This document shows, piece by piece, positions 28,859-37,132 of a stretch of 64,000 bases of DNA. The DNA is from Bacteroidales bacterium UBA5371 (GTDB taxonomy: Bacteria > Bacteroidota > Bacteroidia > Bacteroidales > P3), in NCBI GenBank assembly GCA_002407855.1, contig DHPF01000007.1, positions 124,001-188,000 of the forward strand, written 5' to 3'. Position 1 is the stretch's first letter. Each line of letters begins with the position of its first letter. Position numbers and translations under genes: made by a program. The notes below the pieces were generated by a model that saw only the letters and a list, made by a program, of their open reading frames with translations, did not search any database and was not told the origin of the DNA.

Positions 28859-29803
28859 TTAATAATTCTTTAAGCAATTAATGATTTTTTGAGAAAGGAA
28901 GTATGCAAGTTTATAGTATGATTCCATTGTCCAGCCTGCAATATGAGGCGAAAAGACTGCATTAGGCATTTGGAGTAATTCTATTAAATCTTGCGGAATA
29001 TCATCTTTGGGGCATAGCTCACAAGTAAAGGCTTCATATTCTAAAACATCTAAACACGCACCTAAAACTTTGCCCTCCTTCATCTTAGAAACCAAATCTT
29101 TGGTTTTAACAACCTTTCCTCTGGAAGTATTAATGAGATATATAGATTTTTGAAATTTTGAAAGAAAATCATAATCTACCATATATTTTGTTTCTTTGGT
29201 TAAAGGGACATGAAGTGATAAGATGTCAGTTTCTTTAAAGAGAGTTTCCAAAGAAACTTGTTGAGCATATTCATTTGAATAGTTATCCTTATATTTATCG
29301 AAAGCTAATACCTTGCAGTCAAACCCTACAAGCCTTTGAGCAAAGGCTCCACCCATATTTCCATAGCCTATTATACCTATTGTTTTACCTTTTATTTCTA
29401 AGCCTCTGTTTTCTTCCCTTTGCCATATACTTTTACGCACTTGATGGTCGGCAATAACCATTTTATTAAACAAACTTAGAAGCATTCCAACGGCATGCTC
29501 ACCTACTGCATCGCGATTGCCCTCAGGAGAATTGAGGCATTCAATACCTTTTTTAATGGCATAGTCTGTGTCTATGGCGTCCATACCTGCCCCTACCCTT
29601 GCAATACATTTTAAGTTTCTTGCCCTATCTATTATTTCCTTATCTATCTCTATTTTACTCCTTACAACCAAAGCATCATAGTCTGCAATATGTTCTAATA
29701 TATCTTCCCTATTATAGTCAGGCTTATGGTCTATTTCAAATCCCGCATTAGTGAGATTATCAATAAGAACTCTATGTGTGGTATCAATGATTAATATTTT
29801 CAT
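28859..29803 (-). CDS. D-2-hydroxyacid dehydrogenase (SerA-like)
   Basis: A 314-aa NAD-dependent enzyme. The N-terminal substrate domain (ADYDALVVRSKIEID, about 47-62) precedes the Rossmann domain with GIIGYGNMGGAFAQ (about 142-155). Catalytic residues sit in NTSRGKVV (Arg near 225), the later LDVLEYE (Glu) and PHIAGWTMESY (His near 288). There is no C-terminal ACT domain, so it is a short form; it could be a phosphoglycerate dehydrogenase or another 2-hydroxyacid enzyme. Its start overlaps the GH25 stop in an ATGA. Confidence 0.85.
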   Translation of the reverse strand: MKILIIDTTHRVLIDNLTNAGFEIDHKPDYNREDILEHIADYDALVVRSKIEIDKEIIDRARNLKCIARVGAGMDAIDTDYAIKKGIECLNSPEGNRDAVGEHAVGMLLSLFNKMVIADHQVRKSIWQREENRGLEIKGKTIGIIGYGNMGGAFAQRLVGFDCKVLAFDKYKDNYSNEYAQQVSLETLFKETDILSLHVPLTKETKYMVDYDFLSKFQKSIYLINTSRGKVVKTKDLVSKMKEGKVLGACLDVLEYEAFTCELCPKDDIPQDLIELLQMPNAVFSPHIAGWTMESYYKLAYFLSQKIINCLKNY

Positions 29804-30573
29804 ATATGCAGTTCTTTATATTTATTAATATAGTTATCAAAGGCTTCTTGATTTCCATTAAACGTATTTAAATCTACATCTGTTTCTATTCCATTTACCT
29901 TTCCCTTATGAGAATATTGCCAGAAAGTCCAGTGGTCAGTTTGAGGTTCATTGCAAATACGACATATCCATATTTGATAGTTATCGAAATAGCCTTTAAT
30001 ATATTTTTCATAGCCCTCAATATTGGTGTATATTATGGGAGAGATGGCATATTTATCTTCTACTTCCTTCAAAAAAGCACTTATTTCTTTTCTTATTTCT
30101 GTTACTTTTGAGAAAGTAAAGTAGTTGCCATGGCGTTCAACATCCAAAACAGGCGGAAAGTCCAATTGGTCTATTGCAACATTATTAATAAAATTTTTTG
30201 CTTGTTCTTTACCCGATGAAGCAAAGCGAAAAAAGTGATAAGCTCCAATAAAAAGTCCGTTTTCTCTTGCTCCAAGATAGTTCTCTTTATATCTCTTATC
30301 TACAAAGTCTCTTCCTTCGGTTGCCTTTAAGAAACAGAATTGGATATTATTATTTGCAACCTTTTCCCAATTGATTTCCTTCTGATAAGATGAAACATCT
30401 ATCCCGTAAACCTTATACTTCTTGCGATTTATCTTAACCCCCTCACAAGCATAATAGTTGCGGTAATAATCTATTGCGTATTTGTATATGATATTAGCAG
30501 AGAAGACAAGTATTATAACTAATACTATCGCTATAATCCATCTTCTGACCCTTTTCTTAGTTTTCTTCCTCAT
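29800..30573 (-). CDS. GH25 lysozyme-like muramidase
   Basis: A 257-aa protein with a very basic N-terminus and one signal anchor at about 12-33. The GH25 domain has YGIDVSSYQKEINWEKV (catalytic Asp), FLKATEGRDFVD, a GAYHFFRF strand, the DFPPVLDVE motif (catalytic Asp/Glu) and WTFWQYSHKGKVNGI near the end. It cleaves peptidoglycan between MurNAc and GlcNAc. It sits in a unit with a DUF3298-like lipoprotein upstream and a dehydrogenase downstream. Confidence 0.93.
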   Translation of the reverse strand: MRKKTKKRVRRWIIAIVLVIILVFSANIIYKYAIDYYRNYYACEGVKINRKKYKVYGIDVSSYQKEINWEKVANNNIQFCFLKATEGRDFVDKRYKENYLGARENGLFIGAYHFFRFASSGKEQAKNFINNVAIDQLDFPPVLDVERHGNYFTFSKVTEIRKEISAFLKEVEDKYAISPIIYTNIEGYEKYIKGYFDNYQIWICRICNEPQTDHWTFWQYSHKGKVNGIETDVDLNTFNGNQEAFDNYINKYKELHI

Positions 30574-30603
30574 TCTACTCTCTCAGAACATGAAGAAAGA
30601 ATT

Positions 30604-31335
30604 TTATTCTTCATTTTCTATCTTTTTGAATAACTCTTTGTCTTTTAAATATGGTTCTAATGCTTCTATGCTCTGTTTGTATTGTTTGTGAATTGAGTAG
30701 TTTATTGGTTTATTCTGCTTCACATTAAACGAAATTGAGTCTGTTTCAATATTAAAGTCGGTTTGCTTTAATTCATTTAGACTAAATTTCTCCATATCTT
30801 TACTAAATAACGATAAGAAAGCGGATAAATTGGATTGATTAACTGAAAATATATCATCAAAACCTAATATTTTTCTATTTTGATAGTCGTAGATAATAGT
30901 ATTATAGCTTTTGATAGTGTCTTCTTGGGCAAAACAAATTGTTTTTTTAATCAAACAACTGTATAATTGCCGTCCATGAAATACAAAATAGGCAGGACGC
31001 ACCTCAATAAAATTACTTCCCTTTGTATTATTCCTTTTCTTAACTTGGTCAACAAAATCTTGCATTTGCAAACCAATGTCATCTACGATAGGTTTCACAT
31101 AATTGGTATTTTCTTTCACTCCACTCATAGGAATAAGTAACCCTCCATATATTTTATTTATAGAATCCTTTATTTTAATTCCACTAAGTGCGTATGCTTG
31201 AGGGATAACATAGTTCTCTTTTAGCTCATATTCTACCATCTTTTGCTTTACTTCTTCTTTCTTATTGCATGAGATTATTGCAACTGAAAACAATAGAATG
31301 AAAGACAGAGTTATTAATAATTTGTTCTTTGTCAT
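30604..31335 (-). CDS. DUF3298-like lipoprotein
   Basis: A 243-aa lipoprotein. I chose the ATG at 31335 because it begins a good lipoprotein signal (MTKNKLLITLSFILL, lipobox VAIISC). The longer frame to 31422 would start inside the terminator of the neighbouring gene and upstream of a -7 box. The later part (YNTIIYDYQNRKILGFDDIFS, about 160-185) fits the DUF3298/RsiV-like fold seen in Bacteroidetes lipoproteins. The molecular role is unknown. It is first in a unit with GH25, 30 bases on. Confidence 0.7.
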   Translation of the reverse strand: MTKNKLLITLSFILLFSVAIISCNKKEEVKQKMVEYELKENYVIPQAYALSGIKIKDSINKIYGGLLIPMSGVKENTNYVKPIVDDIGLQMQDFVDQVKKRNNTKGSNFIEVRPAYFVFHGRQLYSCLIKKTICFAQEDTIKSYNTIIYDYQNRKILGFDDIFSVNQSNLSAFLSLFSKDMEKFSLNELKQTDFNIETDSISFNVKQNKPINYSIHKQYKQSIEALEPYLKDKELFKKIENEE

Positions 31336-31388
31336 ATTTGTTTTATGTGTTTGCGTTATAATTTGAATTTGCTTATTAAAATATTGCA

Positions 31389-31422
31389 CAAAAGTAATAA
31401 AAAAAGGCAACCTATTAATCAA
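31389..31422 (-). promoter_or_regulatory. Promoter of the DUF3298-GH25-dehydrogenase unit
   Basis: On the minus strand, TTG (31420-31422), 23 bases, TACTTTTG (31389-31396). It overlaps the terminator of the upstream gene and supports the start at 31335. Confidence 0.55.
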
Positions 31423-31429
31423 GTTGCCT
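31398..31429 (-). terminator. Terminator after the ribbon-helix-helix gene
   Basis: On the minus strand, AGGCAAC (31423-31429) pairs with GTTGCCT (31405-31411) around an 11-base loop, followed by a run of T. It ends the SPFH operon. Confidence 0.85.
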
Positions 31430-31438
31430 AATTTAATA

Positions 31439-31609
31439 TTATTTCTTTTTCAATCTCTTTTCCTTTTGAAGAGCTTGGTCTATTAAATACAAGATTTGAC
31501 CATTAACACTCCTGAATTCGTCTGCTGCCCATTTCTCTAAGGCCTCCATCTTTTCAGGATCAATCCTAAGAATAAAGGATTTAGTTTCTTTTTTCTTTTT
31601 TTCCATCAT
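31439..31609 (-). CDS. Small Arc-type ribbon-helix-helix DNA-binding protein
   Basis: A 56-codon gene. The product starts MMEKKKKETKSFILRIDPEK and continues with a helix-turn-helix-like MEALEKWAADEFRSVNGQI and a basic tail. This is the Arc/HicB-type ribbon-helix-helix pattern: a short beta strand (SFILRID), then two helices separated by an SVNGQ turn. Its ATGATG overlaps the TGA of the bPH-like gene, showing translational coupling. It is probably an autoregulator of the SPFH operon; that is inference. A terminator follows 10 bases on. Confidence 0.85.
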   Translation of the reverse strand: MMEKKKKETKSFILRIDPEKMEALEKWAADEFRSVNGQILYLIDQALQKEKRLKKK

Positions 31610-32151
31610 CCTTCTTTCTTTTTAAGTTTTGTAAGAGTTTCATCTAAAATATTAGGTAATTGAGTTCCTATTACAACTCTTTTTCCTCCTTTTATTGAAA
31701 GTTCTAAAGCTTTATTCCCATAAATAGTGTAACAGACGTTTTTATTATATGTAAATCTGAAATTTTTAAAGCGAAAGATGGACGTTTTTATTCCCCAGCC
31801 TCCAAACTCTTTTATAGGATTATATCTTATTACTTGGGCACTTTCAATGCTTTCCCAACTATAATATTTATATTTTAACTGAAAAGGGAAGTATCTAATG
31901 TAAACTCCTTCTTCATTGATATGCGTTTTTAGATAACTTACAAAAAAGAGAACTGAAAACAGGATAACAAATATTGTTATAAAAATCAGCATTTCATTAT
32001 CCATAGGATTATCCCATAATGGTTTGTTAAAAGCAATTTGTAAGACACTTAGAGAAATAAATATTACACAGATAATTATTAAAGGTACTCTAATCCACCA
32101 TAAAGGTTGATATTGCCTTTCAGTAAATTCTATTGCTTGTTTACTTACCAT
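31606..32151 (-). CDS. Small membrane protein with bacterial PH-like domain
   Basis: A 181-aa protein. Two membrane helices at about 20-43 and 53-72 are followed by a beta-rich domain (about 75-175) with HINEEGVYIRYFPF, SWESIESAQVIRYNPIKEFGGWGI and GNKALELSIKGGKRVVIGTQ. This matches the membrane-attached PH-like protein often found beside SPFH and Arc-type genes. It lies between these two here, 46 bases after the SPFH gene. Confidence 0.8.
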   Translation of the reverse strand: MVSKQAIEFTERQYQPLWWIRVPLIIICVIFISLSVLQIAFNKPLWDNPMDNEMLIFITIFVILFSVLFFVSYLKTHINEEGVYIRYFPFQLKYKYYSWESIESAQVIRYNPIKEFGGWGIKTSIFRFKNFRFTYNKNVCYTIYGNKALELSIKGGKRVVIGTQLPNILDETLTKLKKKEG

Positions 32152-32197
32152 ACCTTAATCATATTTATAAACCAAGAATATCTATACAAATATAGCT

Positions 32198-33139
32198 TTA
32201 TTGATGTAGGGTTCCAGTATTTACAACAGGTCGTGCCTGCTCATCTGCACAAAGAACAACTAAAAGATTGCTTACCATAGCTGCCTTTTTATCATCATCT
32301 AACTCTACAATTTCTTCTGATGAGAGTTTGTCCAAAGCCATCTTTACCATAGAAACAGCTCCTTCAACAATCTTCTCACGAGCTGCTATAATGGCTGTTG
32401 CTTGCTGACGACGAAGCATTACTGCTGCAATTTCAGGAGCATAAGCCAAGTAGTTAATTCTTGCTTCCACAACCTCAATTCCTGCAAGAGTTAATCTCTG
32501 ATTTAATTCCATTTCAAGCTTATTATTAACCTCTTCTCCTCCTGAACGAAGTGTAATATCGTCATCTAACTCATTATTATCGTAAGCAAACTGCCCTGCA
32601 ATGTCTCTTAGAGCTGCATCGCTTTGTATTGCAACAAATTGTTGGTAAGAGTTCATTCTCTCGTTCATCTTTGATTGAGAATCGGTTTTGTTGTCAATAT
32701 CAAACATAACCTTATAGGTATCCTTAATACGCCATACTAATATAAGTCCAATCATTACAGGATTACCCTTTTTATCATTTACTTTAATTGGCTCAATATC
32801 TAAGTTTCTTGCTCTAATAACGAGCTTTTTCTTAACAAAGAAAGGATTAACCCAAAAGAATCCATTATGTTTTAGAGTGCCTTTATATTTCCCGAAGAAT
32901 ATCATTACTCTTGCTTCATTTGGTTCAATCATAACAAAGCCTACTGCTGATAAAATAAGTAGTAAAAATAAAATAATTTCACTTACTACTACAAGTCCTT
33001 CGTTTTTGTCAATAAACTGAGCTACTAAAATCATTGCTGCAATAATGATAATTTGAATAAATATCATTATAAAACCAGAGATTTTAAACCCATTAAAGTC
33101 TTTTTCTTGTGTTGTTGTTTCTGCGCTATTTGTATTCAT
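32198..33139 (-). CDS. SPFH/band 7 domain protein
   Basis: A 313-aa membrane protein. Two N-terminal helices (about 22-45 and 52-73) precede a prohibitin-like SPFH domain (about 75-235, MIEPNEARVMIFFGKYKGTLKHNG) and a C-terminal helical region with ARINYLAYAPEIAAVMLRRQQA. Such proteins form membrane scaffolds or microdomains. It is first in an operon with the PH-like and ribbon-helix-helix genes. A strong promoter precedes it. Confidence 0.93.
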   Translation of the reverse strand: MNTNSAETTTQEKDFNGFKISGFIMIFIQIIIIAAMILVAQFIDKNEGLVVVSEIILFLLLILSAVGFVMIEPNEARVMIFFGKYKGTLKHNGFFWVNPFFVKKKLVIRARNLDIEPIKVNDKKGNPVMIGLILVWRIKDTYKVMFDIDNKTDSQSKMNERMNSYQQFVAIQSDAALRDIAGQFAYDNNELDDDITLRSGGEEVNNKLEMELNQRLTLAGIEVVEARINYLAYAPEIAAVMLRRQQATAIIAAREKIVEGAVSMVKMALDKLSSEEIVELDDDKKAAMVSNLLVVLCADEQARPVVNTGTLHQ

Positions 33140-33183
33140 TTTTCAATAATTTTTTAATTAATAATAATATCATTTTGATATTG

Positions 33184-33215
33184 CAAAGATATAATAATAT
33201 TTGATATTAAAACAA
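33184..33215 (-). promoter_or_regulatory. Promoter of the SPFH operon
   Basis: On the minus strand, TTG (33213-33215), 21 bases, TATCTTTG (33184-33191), with a leader of about 40 bases before the start at 33139. Confidence 0.75.
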
Positions 33216-33299
33216 GAAAAAAAAGAAAATATTTTAGTTTTATTTTCTTTCATACCGGTAAATCAGCACATTATATGTGTTGGACTTTATTCTATTTTT

Positions 33300-33425
33300 T
33301 AAGTATTTGATTATAATTTATGGATACTTTATTCTACCGAACTGAGATTTGATTTCCGTAAAATGAAACTTGATTCTAATTTGCTGAAACTTGATTCTAA
33401 TTTCTTAGAATTTGATTCTAATAGC
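33300..33425. repeat. 21-bp palindromic-unit array 6 (6 units)
   Basis: The longest array. Cores at 33307, 33328 (degenerate TTTATT), 33349, 33370, 33391 and 33412, every step exactly 21. It is between the 3' end of the phosphohexomutase gene and the SPFH promoter. The gene-free stretch 33140-33596 otherwise holds only the promoter; I see nothing in 33426-33596. Confidence 0.9.
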
Positions 33426-33596
33426 GCTATTCTGTACATTATAATCTGACTACAATGCACAAACGTATTGGTTTATAAAAATAAATAAGAGGGTTCTTGA
33501 TTAGAACTTGGCTTAATAGTCAGATATTCAGATATTCTTTAATCCTTTTATAAGCTATTTTGAGCTTAAAAGCTTGTTAATAAAAAGAACTTGGAT

Positions 33597-35339
33597 TTAT
33601 TTCTTTAATCCGAGTTCTGTAATTATAGACTCTATCTTCTCTTGGGCTTTTGCTGAAAGTAGAGAAAAGTCCGCTTTGTTTTGAAGATGATTAAAGACTC
33701 CGAAATAGAACTTAATTTTTGGTTCTGTGCCAGAAGGTCGAACGGATATCTTACTGCCGTCTTCCAAAAAGAATTGAAGAACATTGGACTTTGGAAAAGA
33801 AAGTGTTTCTTGCTTTTGAGTTCTTATGTTTTTAGAGATTTGCGTTTGGTAGTCTTTTATTTGCACAACTTCAAGTCCTATTAGGTTTTTAGGAGGGTTG
33901 TTTCTGAATGAGTGCATCATTTGTTGTATTTCTTCTGCTCCTTGTTTGCCTTTTATGGTTATTGAAAGTAGGTCTTCTTTATAAAAGCCGTACTCTACGT
34001 ATATATCAATTAATATGTCAAAAAAGGTTTTGCCTTGCTCTTTTGCCCATGCACATATCTCTGCAATTAGGCAACAAGATGAGATTGCGTCTTTATCTCT
34101 TACAAAATCACCTATGGAAAAGCCATAACTTTCTTCTCCTCCGCATATATATTTTTCCTTGCCTTCTAATTCTAATATCTTGTCGGCAATAAATTTAAAG
34201 CCTGTGAATACATCATAATTCTTAACTCCGAAACTCTCGGAGACTTTCTTTATAAGTTCGGAAGTTACTATGGTTTTAATAGTATATTCATTGCCTTTTA
34301 GCTTTCCTTCTTCTTTAAGGCGTTTTAGAATGTAGTATGTTAAGACTGTTGCGGTTTGATTGCCATTTATAAGTATGAAATCGTTGTTTTGATTTTTTAC
34401 TGCAATACCTACCCTATCGGCATCAGGGTCTGTTGCGAGTAGTATTTCAGCATCAATTTCTTTTGCAAGACTCATTCCCAATTCCATTGCTGATTTTTCT
34501 TCGGGATTAGGGCTTTTGCATGTTGGGAAGTTACCATCTATGACGGCTTGCTCTTTTACTATATTAATGTTTCTAAATCCGAACATTTCTAATGCTTTTG
34601 GCACCATGGTTATTCCTGTTCCGTGCAAAGGGGTATAGCATATCTTGATATCGGAATGTTTTTTAATCAAATCTTTATTTAACGATAGATTAAGGACTTC
34701 TTGTAAATAATCGTTATCAAAGCTTTCATCTATTATAGTTATGTTTTCGGCTTTGGGCTCTGCTTTAACCTGCGAATAGTCTGTTATTTTCATTACCTCA
34801 TCAATAACAAGAGTGTCGTGAGGAGCAACTAATTGTCCTCCATCATTCCAATATGCCTTGTAGCCATTATATTCTTTGGGATTATGTGAGGCTGTTATCA
34901 TAACACCTGCATCACATCCTAATTTACGAACAGCATAGCTTAGTACGGGTGTTGGTCGTAGTTCTTTAAAAAGAAAAACCTTAAACCCATTTGCTGACAT
35001 TATGTTTGCAGTTATTTGTGCAAACTCTTTACTACTATTTCTGCTGTCAAAAGATATTACTGCTTTTATTTCTTTATTTGGATTGCATTTGATAATATAA
35101 TTAACAAAGCCTTGGGTTGCCATTGCTGTGGTATAATTATTCATTCTATTGGTGCCAATTCCCATTATACCTCTTAGGCCTCCTGTTCCAAATTCCAGAT
35201 TTCTATAAAATGATTCATTAAATTCTTCAATATTATTTTGCATCATATCTTTAATGACGTCTTTTGTTTTTTGGTCTATTGCTTTACTGCATAACCAATT
35301 ATCCGCATTTATTTGTGCAGTAGTGTCAATGTTTGCCAT
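33597..35339 (-). CDS. Phosphoglucomutase/phosphomannomutase (alpha-D-phosphohexomutase)
   Basis: A 580-aa enzyme interconverting hexose 1- and 6-phosphates. The phosphoserine loop TASHNPKEYNGY carries Ser151, metal loop DPDADRVGIA is at about 306, the sugar loop GGEESYGFS at about 405, and the phosphate-binding RPSGTEPKIKFY near 540. Length and the early GTGGLRGIMG motif match the PgcA-type subgroup. It is last in the unit with two Sel1 genes and a SpoIIE phosphatase. Confidence 0.95.
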   Translation of the reverse strand: MANIDTTAQINADNWLCSKAIDQKTKDVIKDMMQNNIEEFNESFYRNLEFGTGGLRGIMGIGTNRMNNYTTAMATQGFVNYIIKCNPNKEIKAVISFDSRNSSKEFAQITANIMSANGFKVFLFKELRPTPVLSYAVRKLGCDAGVMITASHNPKEYNGYKAYWNDGGQLVAPHDTLVIDEVMKITDYSQVKAEPKAENITIIDESFDNDYLQEVLNLSLNKDLIKKHSDIKICYTPLHGTGITMVPKALEMFGFRNINIVKEQAVIDGNFPTCKSPNPEEKSAMELGMSLAKEIDAEILLATDPDADRVGIAVKNQNNDFILINGNQTATVLTYYILKRLKEEGKLKGNEYTIKTIVTSELIKKVSESFGVKNYDVFTGFKFIADKILELEGKEKYICGGEESYGFSIGDFVRDKDAISSCCLIAEICAWAKEQGKTFFDILIDIYVEYGFYKEDLLSITIKGKQGAEEIQQMMHSFRNNPPKNLIGLEVVQIKDYQTQISKNIRTQKQETLSFPKSNVLQFFLEDGSKISVRPSGTEPKIKFYFGVFNHLQNKADFSLLSAKAQEKIESIITELGLKK

Positions 35340-35371
35340 AATAGTTTTGTATTTATTTAGCCCTTTTTAAA

Positions 35372-36478
35372 TTATTTCTTTGAAGTCCTCTTTCTAACAT
35401 TAGCTTGTTTTAGTTGAGGATTTTCTATCTCATCTGCTTTTTGTGTCCAGATTTTAGCTTGTTTTAAGCCTTGCTTTCCTGCATAACCAGAATTATAGAT
35501 TGATGCAATTGCCCTGCATGCTGTTGGGTTTTGAGTGTCGGCTGATTTTTTATAATACTCAATGGCTTTTAGGGTGTCAGCAACAACTCCATCTCCTTTC
35601 AAATAAGCTTCTCCCATCATATATCCTATTTCGCTATCATATTCTGAGGGTAAGGTTTCCATAATTGAGAATGCTTGTGGAAGGTTTCTTGATGTACCTT
35701 CTCCATTATAATACATCATTGCAAGAGGATAATCTGCTTGTTTAATTCCTAATTGTTTTGCTCTTTGAAGGTTTTGAAAAGCTTCTTTATAATTGCTTTC
35801 TCCTTCATGTTTGTTTATCATTGCTTCTACAAAATAAGAAATTGGGATTTGTTTAGAAAGAGGTTCTTTATTTAATCTTTTAGCCTCTGTTATGTTAGGG
35901 GCTAAGCCTTCGTTTGCAACATATAAATATGCCAATGAAGATTTGGCTTCAATGTCATTTTTTTCAATTGCCTTTTCGTACCAATACTTTGCCTGAGAAT
36001 GATCCTTTAACACAACTTTCCCATCTCTATGATAGTCTCCTATCTTTCTGCATGCAAGGGTTTCATCCCTATCAGCACATACCCTATACCAAAGATAAGC
36101 CCTACTATCACTCTTTGCAACACCTTCTCCTTTCTCTAATTTTTGTGCAACTATCAATTGAGATATAAAATGTCCTTTTTCTGCTGCTAAAAGATAGTAA
36201 TTAAAAGCTTGCCTCAAACTAACCTTAGTGCTAATTCCTTTTTCGTACATTTGTGCTGTACGATACATTGCTTCAATATGATTTTTATTAGCAGCCCTTT
36301 CAAACCATATTAGAGCATTGGCTTGATTTTGTATTCTCCCTATACCAGAATAATACTCCTGAGCCAAATCATACATAGATTGAACATTACCATTCTTTGC
36401 CTTTTGTTCAATGTTTTGTGCAAAGATTAAAGGAATAGCTAAAAAGAATGCTAATATAAAGATTATTGTTTTTCTCAT
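35372..36478 (-). CDS. Exported Sel1-repeat protein
   Basis: A 368-aa protein with a signal peptide at 1-20 (IFAQ). Sel1-like repeats of about 36 residues (AMYRTAQMYEKGISTKVSLRQAF; AKSSLAYLYVANEG; MGEAYLKGDGVVADTLKAIEYYKKSA) fill about 25-350. Sel1 proteins act as protein-binding scaffolds. It ends in a basic tail. It is 12 bases after a shorter Sel1 protein, probably a duplicate. It likely works in the same signalling or envelope unit as the phosphatase upstream; that is inference. Confidence 0.85.
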   Translation of the reverse strand: MRKTIIFILAFFLAIPLIFAQNIEQKAKNGNVQSMYDLAQEYYSGIGRIQNQANALIWFERAANKNHIEAMYRTAQMYEKGISTKVSLRQAFNYYLLAAEKGHFISQLIVAQKLEKGEGVAKSDSRAYLWYRVCADRDETLACRKIGDYHRDGKVVLKDHSQAKYWYEKAIEKNDIEAKSSLAYLYVANEGLAPNITEAKRLNKEPLSKQIPISYFVEAMINKHEGESNYKEAFQNLQRAKQLGIKQADYPLAMMYYNGEGTSRNLPQAFSIMETLPSEYDSEIGYMMGEAYLKGDGVVADTLKAIEYYKKSADTQNPTACRAIASIYNSGYAGKQGLKQAKIWTQKADEIENPQLKQANVRKRTSKK

Positions 36479-36490
36479 ATCTTCATTATT

Positions 36491-37069
36491 TTATTTTTCG
36501 TATTTCCACATTTGTTGTTCTGTCCAGTACTCATAAGCTTTCGGATAACCATTACTAAAAGCTAATTTAATATAATTTATACCCATTGCCTTATCTTCTT
36601 TAATAAAATCACCCTCAAAAAGCATTTGTCCAATCTTAAATTGTGCTTTTGCCAGATTTCCTTCATCGGCAGCTTTCTTATACCAATTGAAAGCATTCTT
36701 ATAGTCTCTTGTAACACCTTGTCCATAATAATTCATCTCTCCAAGGCAATAATAAGCTTCTGCGTTCTTAAATTCAGCACTTCTTAAAAATAAAGAATAA
36801 GCCACAGAAGGCCTACGTTCGGTTTCTATGCCATAAAAATAAAGCTCTGCTAAGGCTTGAATTGCTTGTGGTTGATTTTGTTCGGCTGCTTTGGCATACC
36901 AATATAATGCTTTCCCTATATCTTTTGGCATTCTATCTGCTCTGTGATACATTCTCCCTAATCGATATTGGGCATCTTTATCACCAAGCTCTGCGTCTCT
37001 AATATAAGTCTGCGAAAAGGCTGTTGTACTAAATGCAATTAGTAAAACAAATATTATTCTCTTAATCAT
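36491..37069 (-). CDS. Small exported Sel1-repeat protein
   Basis: A 192-aa protein with a signal peptide at 1-19 (AFSQ) and about four Sel1 repeats (AQYRLGRMYHRADRMPKDIGKALYWYAKAA; AYYCLGEMNYYGQGVTRDYKNAFNWYKKAADEG). It is a tandem partner of the larger Sel1 gene and lies 63 bases downstream of the SpoIIE-like phosphatase gene. A scaffold role is inferred from the family. Confidence 0.85.
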   Translation of the reverse strand: MIKRIIFVLLIAFSTTAFSQTYIRDAELGDKDAQYRLGRMYHRADRMPKDIGKALYWYAKAAEQNQPQAIQALAELYFYGIETERRPSVAYSLFLRSAEFKNAEAYYCLGEMNYYGQGVTRDYKNAFNWYKKAADEGNLAKAQFKIGQMLFEGDFIKEDKAMGINYIKLAFSNGYPKAYEYWTEQQMWKYEK

Positions 37070-37132
37070 ATTCTGAATTTATTTTATAATGTACTTCTTT
37101 TTAGCCTAAAACAAAAGGCAAAGGTATAAATT

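Noticed and set aside
30604..31422. Long start of the DUF3298-like gene
   Set aside because: The extra 29 residues spoil the signal peptide and would be encoded across a terminator and -7 box.
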